64,000 bases of DNA from Paenibacillus azoreducens (GCF_021654775.1 NZ_AP025343.1:5485501-5549500); one strand, 5' to 3'. Counted from the stretch's first letter, positions 24,454 through 34,949 are shown. Numbers and translations are program-made. The notes: a model not told the origin generated them from the sequence alone.

Positions 24454-26652
24454 ATGTTCAAATCGACATATCTGCGTATTTTTTTATGGAGCTGCATCTT
24501 AATTACCATCATTATCATCCCGTTTTCATTATTTCTGATTCAGCGATTCTCGGATTATGCCTCCTCCCAGCTCGGATATATCAACAGGGACAGAATTGAA
24601 GAAACATTAGACCGTACGGAATTCATCCTGGCTAAACTGAAGTGGTACGGTTTGAACATATATGAAGATCAGACCCTTCAGAACTGGATATACTCCCTCG
24701 GGGATGATCCCTTGCTTGATGCCGCAGCCCTGCAGACCTTGTCAAAATATTTATCCAAAGAATCCTTTTTTGAAGGCGCTTACTTATTTAATATGCGCCG
24801 GGAAAAAGTAATGGATTCCAAAGTTGGTCTTCTTTCATTCGACGAGTTTTCGGATCAGACGATATTGAAGCGTGTTAAACAGAAAGGCCCGTTCTTATTA
24901 CGGTATTCCCACTATGAGACCGGAGGGAAGTCATATATATCATTGGTATTCCCGTCCTCCTATGTGGAAAAGGAGCACTATGGATATTTGGTTGTGCTGT
25001 TAAATCCACAAGTATTGCAGAACTATCTCATTTCAGGGGAAGGTTCAGAGAAAGGCGCGAAAGATTATCAAGTGACACTCATGGACCGTTCCGGGCAAAC
25101 GATTCTAGGCCAGGCGGACGATAGGATCATGGCTGGCGTGATGCGTTCGAGAACAGATGCCAAGAAAGGTTCCTTCGAACTAAAAGCAGATGAGCAGACT
25201 TTATACGTGAACTATGCCGATTTAGATACTCAGGATTGGACGATTTATTCCCTGTCCGGCATGAAACAATTCCGTAAGCAGGTTACCTCTTTCCAACAGA
25301 CGATTGTATTGTGCTCAATTCTGCTCCTCATCTTGCTGCTGGTCGCAGTACTTTGGAATTCACATTTCTTCTTCAAGCCTTTCCGGATCCTTGCGGCTCA
25401 AATCCATGGCAAGCTTGGCATTCATGCCAAAAGCGATATCGATGCGATTCGGCAAAGCGTCGTTTTATTGCGGGATCATTCCCCGCTTATCAAAACGGAA
25501 TTTTTACGGCGGTGGATATTGCAAGGCAGGCTGGGGAACAGCGCACGCGAGGCTCTTTCACGTGAATCAAAAATACTCCAATACGAATGGATACGGCTGG
25601 CCGTTGTCAAAATCGATGCTTTCTACGAAACCGCAGAGCGTTATGATTTTGCCTCCCAGAGACTGTTGAAATACGCCATTGGCAACATTGCGGAAGAAGT
25701 ACTTATCAGTAAGGATCGCGCAATCGAAGTTGTCGATTTCGGCGGCGACCACCTGCTCCTCCTTATTGGCATAGCCGATCAAGCAGATGACATGATGGAG
25801 GATTTGAGCCAGCTCAGCCGCATGGTAAACAGGTATATTCAGCTCAACATAACCGTGGCATACAGTACGGCAAGGCATGTTCGCGATGATCTGCGCGCCG
25901 TATACGATGACTTATGCGAATTGACGTTGTTCAAATTCATCAGCGGTGACGACAAAATTTATACGGAACAAGAATATGAGCGCTACGCGGATTTGCAATA
26001 TCAACCGGATGATACCCTGCTGGACCTCCTTATTCAGTCGATTCGCAGCGGCAAGGAGGAGCAGTCCTTTCATTGGCTGGAACAATGGTTTGTCCGGCTG
26101 CAAGCGATGAATTATTCCGAATGTCAATTCCAATTAAAATTAATGTTCTTCTCCTTCGTCAAATCATTTAGCAAACTTACTACCGTACATAACGTAAAGG
26201 GAATTGAAAATCATCTAAAAAAATTCGCAAAGCTCGAAGACATCCACATGTGGATGAAAAAAGAGATTTCCCGGATCATCTCCCTGCTTGGCGACCAGAA
26301 AAGCTTAAACCGCAAAGGAAAAATCGTTGAGGAAATGATTGAGTATATTCGATATCACATTCACGATCCAAGACTGTCTGTCGAGAGCATCGCCGATCAC
26401 ATCGAACTTTCGGCCAAATACTCGCGTCAGCTGTTTCTGGACCATTACGGGATGTCATTATCCAATTATATTTTGAATATGCGGATCGAAAAGGTGAAGG
26501 AATTGCTTCAACAAACGGATATGAGCGTTGCCGAGATTGCGCAGCAGGCCGGATTTCAGACGAAGAGCCATTTTTTTACCGCCTTCAAGAAAGCGACCGG
26601 GATGACGCCAGCCCAATATCGTTATCAGCAGATCGATGAAGCGAGCGGCTGA
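24454..26652 (+). CDS. Membrane-bound AraC-family regulator (YesS-like)
   Basis: A 732-residue one-component sensor-regulator. TM1 (about 8-30), an extracytoplasmic sensing region, TM2 (about 283-306), a cytoplasmic linker and a C-terminal AraC helix-turn-helix pair (HDPRLSVESIADHIELSAKY, then DMSVAEIAQQAGFQTKSHFF and KKATGMTPAQYR) match the YesS type common in Paenibacillus. Such proteins usually sit beside an LplB/LplC/binding-protein operon and activate it in response to an extracellular sugar. Here only a permease fragment remains upstream, so the regulator may be orphaned. AAGAGGGGG precedes the start. Confidence 0.88.
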   Translation: MFKSTYLRIFLWSCILITIIIIPFSLFLIQRFSDYASSQLGYINRDRIEETLDRTEFILAKLKWYGLNIYEDQTLQNWIYSLGDDPLLDAAALQTLSKYLSKESFFEGAYLFNMRREKVMDSKVGLLSFDEFSDQTILKRVKQKGPFLLRYSHYETGGKSYISLVFPSSYVEKEHYGYLVVLLNPQVLQNYLISGEGSEKGAKDYQVTLMDRSGQTILGQADDRIMAGVMRSRTDAKKGSFELKADEQTLYVNYADLDTQDWTIYSLSGMKQFRKQVTSFQQTIVLCSILLLILLLVAVLWNSHFFFKPFRILAAQIHGKLGIHAKSDIDAIRQSVVLLRDHSPLIKTEFLRRWILQGRLGNSAREALSRESKILQYEWIRLAVVKIDAFYETAERYDFASQRLLKYAIGNIAEEVLISKDRAIEVVDFGGDHLLLLIGIADQADDMMEDLSQLSRMVNRYIQLNITVAYSTARHVRDDLRAVYDDLCELTLFKFISGDDKIYTEQEYERYADLQYQPDDTLLDLLIQSIRSGKEEQSFHWLEQWFVRLQAMNYSECQFQLKLMFFSFVKSFSKLTTVHNVKGIENHLKKFAKLEDIHMWMKKEISRIISLLGDQKSLNRKGKIVEEMIEYIRYHIHDPRLSVESIADHIELSAKYSRQLFLDHYGMSLSNYILNMRIEKVKELLQQTDMSVAEIAQQAGFQTKSHFFTAFKKATGMTPAQYRYQQIDEASG

Positions 26653-26738
26653 ATTCCCTTGATGTCGATGCCATACGTTAAAATAAAAGAAACGACTTGT
26701 ACATTGCTTAATGGATCAGCCCTCTTTCGCCATCACAA

Positions 26739-26771
26739 AATAGGCCAACCATACGTTATGGCTGGCCTATT
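26739..26771. terminator. Bidirectional terminator between two AraC-type genes
   Basis: AATAGGCCAACCATA pairs with TATGGCTGGCCTATT with one mismatch, between convergent genes ending at 26652 and 26789. Confidence 0.75.
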
Positions 26772-26788
26772 ATCGTCTCAATATCCTC

Positions 26789-27745
26789 TCACATCGCCGA
26801 ATCCATATATTCATCCGGTTTGATGCCTTCATATCTGGCAAAAGCGCGTTTGAAAGAATATACGTTTTCGTAGCCCACCCGGCGGGCGATGTCATCAATG
26901 CCGCAGCTTCTTTCTCTTAACAATTCCTTCGCCATTTCCATACGGAGCCGGCATAAATAATCATAGAAATTGATTCCGGTAACTTCCTTGAATATCTTGG
27001 AAGCCTTGGAGACAGACATCTGAAATATTTCAGCCAGCTGTTTTAGCGAAACATCGGCGCTTGTATAATTTTCGTTGACATACTCCAATAGCCGGCTGCC
27101 TACTTCAATCGTCGATGTTGTGTTGGAATACCGGTTGCGTTCGCAGATTAACGTCCCTACTTCATACACGTAGCTCCACATTTCCCCGATATTCTCTCCC
27201 TTGGCTTTATTGGCGAACTGTTTCGCGTAAATCCCCGTATCGAGATTCAGCTCATGCAGCACCCTCAGCATCGTTTCCATCAAGAGTGAAACCAGCTTGA
27301 TCATACTTGCTTCGGCCAAGTCCCGTTTGCCGTTTTCGGCGCTGATTTCATACAGGATCTGCATCGATGTATCCAGGTTCCCGATCTTCAGATTATTGAT
27401 CAGTTGGACCTCCCAATCCGTCGGATAATAATAGTCGACGATATTGGGAATGGTTTCCTCCTGCAAGGCCGGAAGATGGCTCTGCGAGAATAAAATATAC
27501 TGCAGGCTTTCATTTGCCGCATAGTACGACTTACTGATGCCGACAAGCCCCTTCTCGACCGTTCCGGACAAAACATAGGGCTGGAATCCGCAGGTCTGAT
27601 CGATCTCTTCCGCGATGTCCGATGCAATTTGTTCCATCATTCCATCCTGTCCAAAGATGCCGTCGGAAGACAAAATCAGCGCTTTATCCGCATGGGTCAC
27701 TTCAAACAGCTCATAATCCAGACCATGGCGGTTCATGACTTTCTC
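26789..27745 (-). pseudogene. YesS-like AraC regulator, C-terminal part (interrupted by IS1182-type element)
   Basis: Encodes about 318 residues (EKVMNRHGLDYELFEVTHAD onward) ending in an AraC DNA-binding domain (ADVSLKQLAEIFQMSVSKAS, then SCGIDDIARRVGYENVYSFK and RYEGIKPDEYMDSAM). The N-terminal part of the same gene lies at 29659-30923 on the other side of the IS. A start at 27736 gives a 315-residue frame with no evident ribosome binding site. Joining the two parts restores ELM-EKV and a protein of about 740 residues, equal to the intact neighbour at 24454. Confidence 0.85.
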
Positions 27746-29658
27746 GGGGCTGTCCAGAAAGTCAGTAAAAGCTGATGCTGGACGCCCCGTTTTTGTTGGA
27801 TGTTAAAAAAAGGAACAAAAAAAACGCCAATTCTTGTAGAATGGAAGTTACCACACAACCAACTCAGGAAAGGGCGATTTTTTTGCGTAATCTAACGACT
27901 ACTACCGAACAGTATACCATGCAAGTGACACTTCCTCTAGAGGATGTGGAAGAAAAAGTGATACCTAAACGAAATCTTGCCCCTACCTTCAAGCCGTACG
28001 ATAACAAGCAAGCTCAGATGATTCTGAATTTGGAACTATTCATTCCTGACCACCATGTGGCACATGTCATTGATGAAATGATCGAATCCATTCCAGATCA
28101 GCAACTGTTTGCCCACTACACAGGCGGAGGCCGCAGTCCCTACCATCCCAAAATGATGCTCAAGGTGATCCTTTACGGTTACTCGCAAAAGGTTTACTCT
28201 TGCCGAGGCATTGAAAAGCTGCTGCAAGAGAACCTCCCGGCGATGTGGCTGGCGGCGATGCAACAGCCCGACTTCCGTACCTTGAACGACTTCCGTGGCG
28301 TGCGTATGAAAGCATTTATGGACGAGCTGTTTGAAACAATGATCCAAAAGCTCATCGCAGACAATTACATCACGATGGAGAACTACTTTTTAGACGGCAC
28401 GAAGATCGAAGCTGATGCTAACAAGTATTCTTTTGTGTGGAAAAAATCCACCCTTCACTTTGAAGAGAAGCTCAAGGAAAAGGTACAGGCGACCCTTGCG
28501 CATATTCATACGCTCACACAGCAAGAAGCCGACGAATACGCGGCGGCAGCCCCGGATGAACTTCCTGTAAGACTCGAAGAAGCAGCCGCCCTACTGGAAG
28601 AAAAAGTGGAGGATTTCACCGAACAAATGGCTCAGGCAAACGACAGCGGAGCGAGAAAAGCCTTACGCAAAGAGCGCAGTGCCCTGAAGCAGCCACTGAA
28701 ACAAATTTGGGAGGACTTTCTTCCGCGGCTCGCCAAGTATGAGCAGCAGAAAGCCTGCTTTGGCAATCGCAACAGCTACTCCAAAACTGATCCAGATGCC
28801 ACGTTTATGCGGATGAAGGAAGACCACATGAAGAATGGTCAACTGAAACCGGGTTACAATGTGCAAATAGCGACAGAAAACCAGTTCATTTTGTTTTACA
28901 GCCTTCATCAGCGACCTACAGATACACGTTGCTTCATCCCCCATATGGAGCGATTGGCTGCGTCTGCTTTGCCGATGCCGAAAACGGTGATTGCCGATGC
29001 AGGCTATGGCAGCGAGGAAAATTACTTGTATGCGGTGGGCGAAGAAAAAGAGCCTCGTTTTGATTTTCTCATTCCTTACGGCAGTTATATGAAAGAGAAA
29101 GCGCGTCGCTACAAGAAGGACATCCGACATGCCTCCAATTGGACGTATGAAGAGCAAGATGACCGATTTATTTGCCCGAATGGCCAGTACGTTCGCTTTA
29201 AGAAATACCAAATGAAGAAAAACGCGTCTGGCCTGGAGCAAAGCTTTAAGATTTATGAATGTGAAGATTGCAGTGATTGTCCACTCAAGGCAAGCTGCAC
29301 CAAGGCCAAGGGGAACCGCCAGGTACACTGGAATACAATCTGGGAAGAGTTAAAAGCAAAGGCCAAGAAAGCCCTTGAGGATGACGAGAGATCTGCGATC
29401 TATGCTCGGCGTAAAGTCGAGGTAGAAAGCGTATTCGGTCACATCAAGGGCAATCGCTCGTTCCGTCGCTTCTCCTTGCGAGGGATGGAGAAGGTTCACA
29501 CCGAATTTGGGATTGTGGCTTTGGCCCACAATCTACTGAAGGTGGCGGGCATCCGCTCAGCCACTTTCCTGCAAAAGCGACAGAACAAAAAAAGTTGGAC
29601 GGAAAACATGACGTTTTCCCGTCCAACTTTTTATTTTGGGGACTTATTGGACAGCCCC
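27746..29658. mobile_element. IS1182-family insertion sequence
   Basis: An element of about 1.91 kb bounded by imperfect terminal inverted repeats starting GGGGCTGTCCA at each end, with AAGTC and AAAA conserved further in. It carries one transposase gene and has inserted into a YesS-like regulator gene. No clear target duplication is visible, and one terminal G/C may belong to the target. Composition and intact reading frame suggest a recent arrival. Confidence 0.85.
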
Positions 29659-29736
29659 ATCAGTTCGATTTTCCGGATCCGATCAAAATCGGAAACATCG
29701 CGAATGGCGTGGAAGCTGATCAGCAGCGTACTATAA
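27883..29736 (+). CDS. IS1182-family transposase
   Basis: A DDE transposase with the IS1182 arrangement: N-terminal region (RNLAPTFKPYDNKQAQMIL), HYTGGGRSPYHPKMMLKVIL, first catalytic Asp in NYFLDGTKIEADANKY, second in IADAGYGSEENY, a Cys cluster CEDCSDCPLKASC and the final Glu in KVEVESVFGHIKGNR. TTG at 27883 is the likely start, with GGAAAGGG 10 bp before; open frame extends back to 27775. The frame has no stop inside the element and runs 26 codons into host DNA, ending at 29736, so its C-terminus depends on the insertion site. Confidence 0.88.
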   Translation: MRNLTTTTEQYTMQVTLPLEDVEEKVIPKRNLAPTFKPYDNKQAQMILNLELFIPDHHVAHVIDEMIESIPDQQLFAHYTGGGRSPYHPKMMLKVILYGYSQKVYSCRGIEKLLQENLPAMWLAAMQQPDFRTLNDFRGVRMKAFMDELFETMIQKLIADNYITMENYFLDGTKIEADANKYSFVWKKSTLHFEEKLKEKVQATLAHIHTLTQQEADEYAAAAPDELPVRLEEAAALLEEKVEDFTEQMAQANDSGARKALRKERSALKQPLKQIWEDFLPRLAKYEQQKACFGNRNSYSKTDPDATFMRMKEDHMKNGQLKPGYNVQIATENQFILFYSLHQRPTDTRCFIPHMERLAASALPMPKTVIADAGYGSEENYLYAVGEEKEPRFDFLIPYGSYMKEKARRYKKDIRHASNWTYEEQDDRFICPNGQYVRFKKYQMKKNASGLEQSFKIYECEDCSDCPLKASCTKAKGNRQVHWNTIWEELKAKAKKALEDDERSAIYARRKVEVESVFGHIKGNRSFRRFSLRGMEKVHTEFGIVALAHNLLKVAGIRSATFLQKRQNKKSWTENMTFSRPTFYFGDLLDSPISSIFRIRSKSETSRMAWKLISSVL

Positions 29737-30923
29737 TGCATTTCATCGGTATAGCCGATGCCGAATTTTTTCAAGCTGTTCATCTGCTGATCATCCGTAA
29801 AATAACCTTTGAGCAGGCGCAGGAACAAATTGGATTTAGCGGCATTTTCATAATCCTGCATGGATCGTTGAAGTTTCTCATTTTCATGCAGCAGCCGGTC
29901 AAACGACTTTTCGATGTAATTATATTCGGATCCCGAGACCAGACTGCTTTTGTCGTCATCATAACGGATCGCGGCTGAAAGTTTGCTCAATAAAGCACCT
30001 AGTGGGCGATAGGTAAACTTAGCCAGCACAAATGCCGACAAAGCGCCGATAGCGACGGATATCATAATAGCCAGGAGCGAACTAAACAGATTGCCGATGC
30101 CAATGACGCTGTTATCGAAGTAAGACATTTTATACTGTAAATCGCTTTCCTTCGAAGGTACGAAAAGTTCATAACTGCGCAGACTCTCAGGCTCCCCGTC
30201 AGCCCCGGCTCGGGTTTGCCTGTAGATCGGCGCTCCATGGGTCGTAATTAAAATGTCTTTGGATTCGATACTGCCGAAGCGGCGCATATAATCCGAAAAG
30301 TAAGCGCTGTCAATAAACAGAACAAGCACCGCCCGCGGATGATTCACGACTTCCAGGCTTTGAAAAATCGGAATGACGCGTTTGCTATTGCCCCACAACT
30401 TCATCGTTGCCGGCGGCATCACCTTGAAATACTGCTGCTCAAGAATGGTATTGTGAATCATCTTCTGCGTCTCGTCATCGAAAACCGCTATGTCTGAAAA
30501 AAAGTTATCTTCCGAGTATATTCCCCATGAAGAAAAAATCCGCCCTTTCTCAGGAAAAATAATCATCCCGAAAGAGAGTACATTCAAAGAGTTAATGGAA
30601 TTTTCGAAGTTTCTGCGAATTTCCAGCATCTTCAGCAAATCAAATTCGCCATCATACACATTCGTATTTTGCATCATCTTCTGGACCCATAACTCACCGT
30701 TCAACACTTTGCCCAAATTTTTGAGTTCATTTAATTTGTTATCGACAACCGCTCCGATCCGATTGGCATCCGAGGTGTGTTTCTCATGCAGCCGCTGCCG
30801 TTCCTCCATGATGTTCCGCTGTACATTCAACGTGCTGAACACGATGATGGGAATGAGTAAAATCGCGGTATAGGACAAAAAAATCTTTCGAAACGTACCG
30901 CTTCCAAAGCTTCCGTGTCGCAA
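29659..30923 (-). pseudogene. YesS-like AraC regulator, N-terminal part (interrupted by IS1182-type element)
   Basis: About 422 residues of a membrane-bound AraC regulator: TM1 (FRKIFLSYTAILLIPIIVFS), an extracytoplasmic sensor region, TM2 (LLAIMISVAIGALSAFVLAK) and the start of the cytoplasmic linker, ending at RIRKIELM where the IS begins. GTG at 30953 opens the frame, but GAAGGAGGGG lies within it six bases before a TTG at 30923, the better start. The surviving frame reads a few codons into the IS and stops at 29631. It would make a membrane protein with no DNA-binding domain. The gene follows the ABC operon it probably regulated. Confidence 0.85.
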
Positions 30924-31036
30924 AAGCCGCCCCTCCTTCGGTTTGAAATCCACTTAAACATCATGAAGCAAAAGGGGGAAAACGGCGAACTCCCCATGAT
31001 GCCGAGGAGAACGTCCATTTTCCCGAGGTGGATTCG

Positions 31037-32689
31037 TTACTGGATGCCGTTGTATCTGTCAAGCAGCTGCTGGTTGATTTCCAACAGTTCATCAAGCCCG
31101 AGCTTCTTCAGTTCAGAGATATATTGATCCCAATCATCAAGCGATTTTTGGCCAAGAGCAAGCTTGGTCGCAAGCTCCTGCGAGTACGTCGTCAAGTTGG
31201 TCAAAATTTTTGTTTTCTTTTCGAGCTGTTTGTCATCCGGGATGGCCAAATAGATGTCGTTCATGTTGACGAAATACGGCTTATAATTCAAAATATTCAA
31301 CTCATGATCGGCTTTCTCTTTAGGCGCGCCGGACAGCTCATACTCGAGATTGGCAAATTGAACGCGTGGGAAAACCGTATCCCCAAACAGCTGACTACCT
31401 GTGGCTTGACCCATTTTGGCCAACTCTTCTTCCGATACTTGGTTGATATATACTTTTGCCCCGTTGCTGTCAACTTTGTACATTTGTCCTTTAATTCCCC
31501 AAAACAGAAGATCTGCGTACTTATCAGAGTATACCGTATCGAAAAACTTGATGGCTGCTTCCGGATCTTTGCAATCTTTGGTAATTGCATATTTCTGCCA
31601 CACAAGGAACGGTGGTTCCAATTGTGCTGCCGGAGTGATATTGTCAACCGCTTTGAGCGGCATGAGCGGAAGGAATTCACCACCGCCTTTGATCGTCGGC
31701 TCCTGGTACGATTCCAGATTGTAGTCGGTTAAGGAAGCAACCTGGTTTTCCGTCATTTTTTGCTGCTTTTGCTCCCCTGTCGCCCCGATCAGACTCGTAT
31801 CGAGAACGCCTTCTTTTACTAACTGCTGCAGATAGCGGAAGTAATCCTTGATCCCATCTTGATACCATGGGGAAACCACCTTTTTGTTCTCTACATCCAC
31901 CGCCGTAATATCTGTGCCCAGCCCAAACCATTGAGCGATAGCGCCGCTAAACAAACTTGGGTCGTAAACGAGAACTTCGTCTTTTTTGCCACTACCATTG
32001 GCATCCTTGTCTCTGAACGCTTTTAACGTCTCCAAATATTCCTGCGCATTCGTTGGAACCGGAAGATTCAGTTTATCCAGCCAGTCTTTGCGGATCAACA
32101 TGGTTAAAGAAACCGGAGCCGGCGTATTTCCCTGGTATGTTTTTTTGTGAAGATCGCTGAACCAGTACATTTTGTCGTCAGGCGATGTGGTCGATTTTTT
32201 GGCAAACGGAAATTCTTCGTTGTACATTTTTTTAATGTTGCCGTTGCTGTACTTCTCGATCAGCGGATTCAGATCAAGCAGAACCCCCTGCTTTGCCAAA
32301 TTCAGCACCGTTGTGTTATCCAAAGCCGAAATGTTCACGATGTCGGGAAGAGAAGATCCGGACGCCATTCTGGTTTGGATGACTACTTTGTATTGCTCGG
32401 CCGGAACCATCTCATATTCCAGATCCAAGCCGGCATCGGTGAACATTTTATCGACTTCTTTCCATACCGGATATTTATCTCTATCATCGAATTTGATGTA
32501 TTTATTCGAACCTTGCGGACCAAGCAACTTAAGTTTGCTTGTTTGTTTATCGGTTGAAGCCGTACCGCCGGCCTCTTCCTTTTTGGTTCCGCCGCCGTTA
32601 CTGGAGCTTCCGCTGCCGCATGCCGTGACAGACCCGATCACGAGAACCGCAGCCACCATGGACATCAATGATCTTTTCCAACGTTTCAT
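31037..32689 (-). CDS. Extracellular sugar-binding lipoprotein of the LplB/LplC operon
   Basis: A 550-residue lipoprotein. The signal peptide (MKRWKRSLMSMVAAVLVIGS) is followed by lipobox VTAC at about Cys24 and a Ser/Gly/Lys-rich linker. The fold region resembles YtcQ/LplA-type binding proteins for oligosaccharides. It is third in an operon after LplB-like and LplC-like permeases, with a 205-bp gap upstream holding a cre-like site and the ribosome binding site GAGGGGGAA. The associated ATPase is not encoded here; such systems usually share MsmX. The ligand is unknown, probably a plant polysaccharide fragment. Confidence 0.88.
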   Translation of the reverse strand: MKRWKRSLMSMVAAVLVIGSVTACGSGSSSNGGGTKKEEAGGTASTDKQTSKLKLLGPQGSNKYIKFDDRDKYPVWKEVDKMFTDAGLDLEYEMVPAEQYKVVIQTRMASGSSLPDIVNISALDNTTVLNLAKQGVLLDLNPLIEKYSNGNIKKMYNEEFPFAKKSTTSPDDKMYWFSDLHKKTYQGNTPAPVSLTMLIRKDWLDKLNLPVPTNAQEYLETLKAFRDKDANGSGKKDEVLVYDPSLFSGAIAQWFGLGTDITAVDVENKKVVSPWYQDGIKDYFRYLQQLVKEGVLDTSLIGATGEQKQQKMTENQVASLTDYNLESYQEPTIKGGGEFLPLMPLKAVDNITPAAQLEPPFLVWQKYAITKDCKDPEAAIKFFDTVYSDKYADLLFWGIKGQMYKVDSNGAKVYINQVSEEELAKMGQATGSQLFGDTVFPRVQFANLEYELSGAPKEKADHELNILNYKPYFVNMNDIYLAIPDDKQLEKKTKILTNLTTYSQELATKLALGQKSLDDWDQYISELKKLGLDELLEINQQLLDRYNGIQ

Positions 32690-32804
32690 GTTTCAGATTC
32701 CCCCTCAAAAATGTTAAAACCGGAAATTCGGAGTTCTTTCATTAATGCCAAACCACGTGTGAGATAGATAGCCTTTACTTGCCAGCCCGATACTTGCCAT
32801 TACA

Positions 32805-32818
32805 AGAAATCGCTTTCA
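32805..32818 (-). promoter_or_regulatory. cre-like site upstream of the binding-protein gene
   Basis: Minus-strand TGAAAGCGATTTCT matches cre except at the central Y (A instead). It lies in the gap between the LplC-like gene and the lipoprotein gene, which may therefore also have its own promoter. Confidence 0.45.
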
Positions 32819-32894
32819 CTTTGATGTAAGCTTTTCTTATCAAGTCAGGACGAAACGCGATGATGTTGATAACGTTTTGTCCTCTTCAAGAAAA

Positions 32895-33803
32895 CTACTC
32901 TTTCAAGGAACCAAGAAGCGCTCCTTTGATGAAATGCTTTTGGAAAAATGGATACGTGAAAATAACAGGCAGCGTTGTAAACACGATGATCGCGTATTTC
33001 AATTGAATATTGGACAACATGTTTGCCACCGCATTTTTGGTATCTTCCAGCGATAACATCTTCAAATCCACCGATTGTTGAACGACAACGCGGTATAAAT
33101 ACATTTGCAGCGGATGAAGTTTCTCATTCGGCAAATACACGAGTGAATCAAACCAACTGTTCCAGATACCGACAATCGAATATATGGCAATTACCGCAAG
33201 AATTGGTTTGGAGATGGGTATGATGATCTTAAACAACAGCTGCAAATGGGAAGCGCCGTCGATAAAAGCGGATTCCTTCAGCCCATCCGGAATCGTTGTA
33301 AAAAACGTCCGGACAAGGATAATGTTCCAGATACTGACCATCCCCGGTATAATAATCGCAAACATCGTATTGTACAATCCGAGCTTATTCACAAGCAGGT
33401 AGGAAGGAATTAATCCGCCTCCGAAATACATGGGGATCAGCAGAAACGCGACCACCCATTTTCTCCCCTTTAGTTTTCGCACGGTTAGCGGGTAAGCGCC
33501 CAATACCGCCATCAAACAATTCAAAATGGTACCGGCGCCGACGTAAATCAAAGTATTGGAATACGCCCACCACATTTTTGTATCTTTTACAATTAATTCA
33601 TATGAACTGAGATTAAAACCTTTTGGAAACCAAAACACGTTCATTGCCGCCACTTCTTGAGGCGAGCTGATTGACATGATAATGACGAAATAAAACGGAT
33701 AAAGCGTAATTAAGCAGATAACGAACGCGATCGCGTAAAGGATCATGTCGACCACGACAGAGCCTTCCCTGATCCTGTTCGGATTTCTCCTGACCTGGGC
33801 CAT
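32895..33803 (-). CDS. LplC/YtcP-type carbohydrate ABC transporter permease
   Basis: A 302-residue permease with six membrane helices. The cytoplasmic EAA loop that contacts the ATPase reads GLKESAFIDGASHLQLLFKI. The C-terminus (YPFFQKHFIKGALLGSLKE) is typical of LplC/YtcP proteins. I place the start at ATG 33803, preceded by AAGGGGGAG; the frame extends to 33821, overlapping the upstream gene. It is 11 bp downstream of the LplB-like partner, with which it forms the channel. Confidence 0.92.
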   Translation of the reverse strand: MAQVRRNPNRIREGSVVVDMILYAIAFVICLITLYPFYFVIIMSISSPQEVAAMNVFWFPKGFNLSSYELIVKDTKMWWAYSNTLIYVGAGTILNCLMAVLGAYPLTVRKLKGRKWVVAFLLIPMYFGGGLIPSYLLVNKLGLYNTMFAIIIPGMVSIWNIILVRTFFTTIPDGLKESAFIDGASHLQLLFKIIIPISKPILAVIAIYSIVGIWNSWFDSLVYLPNEKLHPLQMYLYRVVVQQSVDLKMLSLEDTKNAVANMLSNIQLKYAIIVFTTLPVIFTYPFFQKHFIKGALLGSLKE

Positions 33804-33814
33804 TGTACTCCCCC

Positions 33815-34747
33815 TTACCACAAGGCATAGTCTGAATATTTACGGCTTAGCGTATTTGCGATATACAGCAGCGTGAAGTTAATGATCGATATAAACAGTC
33901 CGACTGCCGTCCCCATGCTGAAATTGCCGCCAAGCAGGCCATCGCGGTATAAATAGGTGCCAATGACATCCGCCGTTTCATATACCATCGGATTGTAAAT
34001 CAACAAAATAAACTCGCTGTTCGCCGAAAGCAGGTTGCCAATCGCGAAAATAAGCAAAATAAAGATGGTCGGACGAATGGATGGCAGCGAAATATGAAGC
34101 ATTTGCTTGAACCGGTTGGCTCCGTCCATTTTTGCTGCTTCATACAAATGCGGATCAACGGAGGACATAGCCGCCAAATACAAAATACTGCTCCAGCCGA
34201 ACGATTTCCATATGCTCGTGATCGTATAAATCGCCGGAAAATAGGCCGGCTCCGTGTTCAACGCAATAGGCGTTCCGCCGAACATCTTAATGATGACATT
34301 GACGATGCCGTCCACATTAATGAAGGACAACACCATACCCGCAACGACAACGTTCGAAATGAAGTGTGGCAAGTAGCTGGCCGTCTGCACGAACTTTTTA
34401 TAAACGCGATGTCTCAGTTCGTTCATCAATAGCGAGAACAAAATCGGCACCCAGAAGCCGAACAACAAGAAATAAAAGCTAAGCAAAAAAGTGTTGCGTA
34501 TCAATCTTCCAAAATACGGTCCGTTAAAAAAATCGATGAAATGTTTAAATCCTACCCAGTTTGTTTCAGTTAATGAGAAGAAAGGTTTTCCCGGGTAATA
34601 ATCCTGAAACGCGATGATAATTCCGTACATCGGAACGTAACTAAAAATCAAAATATGGAGTAGGACGGGAAGCATTATCAGGTAAAGCTGAGCATTTTCA
34701 CGCAAGTGAAATGTTCGGCGTTTTCCCTGTTGACTGATCGCTTTCAT
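33815..34747 (-). CDS. LplB-type carbohydrate ABC transporter permease
   Basis: A 310-residue permease with six helices and the LplB signature: N-terminal MLPVLLHILIFSYVPMYGII, the WVGFKHFIDFF block, the EAA loop HLYEAAKMDGANRFKQMLHI and the conserved end RKYSDYALW. It is the first gene of the operon lplB-like, lplC-like, lipoprotein, regulator. The ribosome binding site is GGGGAAG. A cre-like site lies about 200 bp upstream. With the regulator destroyed by the IS, expression may be lost or constitutive. Confidence 0.92.
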   Translation of the reverse strand: MKAISQQGKRRTFHLRENAQLYLIMLPVLLHILIFSYVPMYGIIIAFQDYYPGKPFFSLTETNWVGFKHFIDFFNGPYFGRLIRNTFLLSFYFLLFGFWVPILFSLLMNELRHRVYKKFVQTASYLPHFISNVVVAGMVLSFINVDGIVNVIIKMFGGTPIALNTEPAYFPAIYTITSIWKSFGWSSILYLAAMSSVDPHLYEAAKMDGANRFKQMLHISLPSIRPTIFILLIFAIGNLLSANSEFILLIYNPMVYETADVIGTYLYRDGLLGGNFSMGTAVGLFISIINFTLLYIANTLSRKYSDYALW

Positions 34748-34949
34748 GATCTTCCCCTTTCACTAGCGTTTGCGGTCATTTTTGGGCCCGTTCCGCATCT
34801 TCATGATAGTCGCGGCCCGTTTTGAAAGGCAAGCAACATTTTTTGATCGGGTTCGCAATATTTTCTCAGGGCTTGAGATCCAGGTTGTCCAAAGCCAGGA
34901 AGCCGCGCCATTACTGGGTTTTCAACGATTACAAAATTATTTTTCCGTA

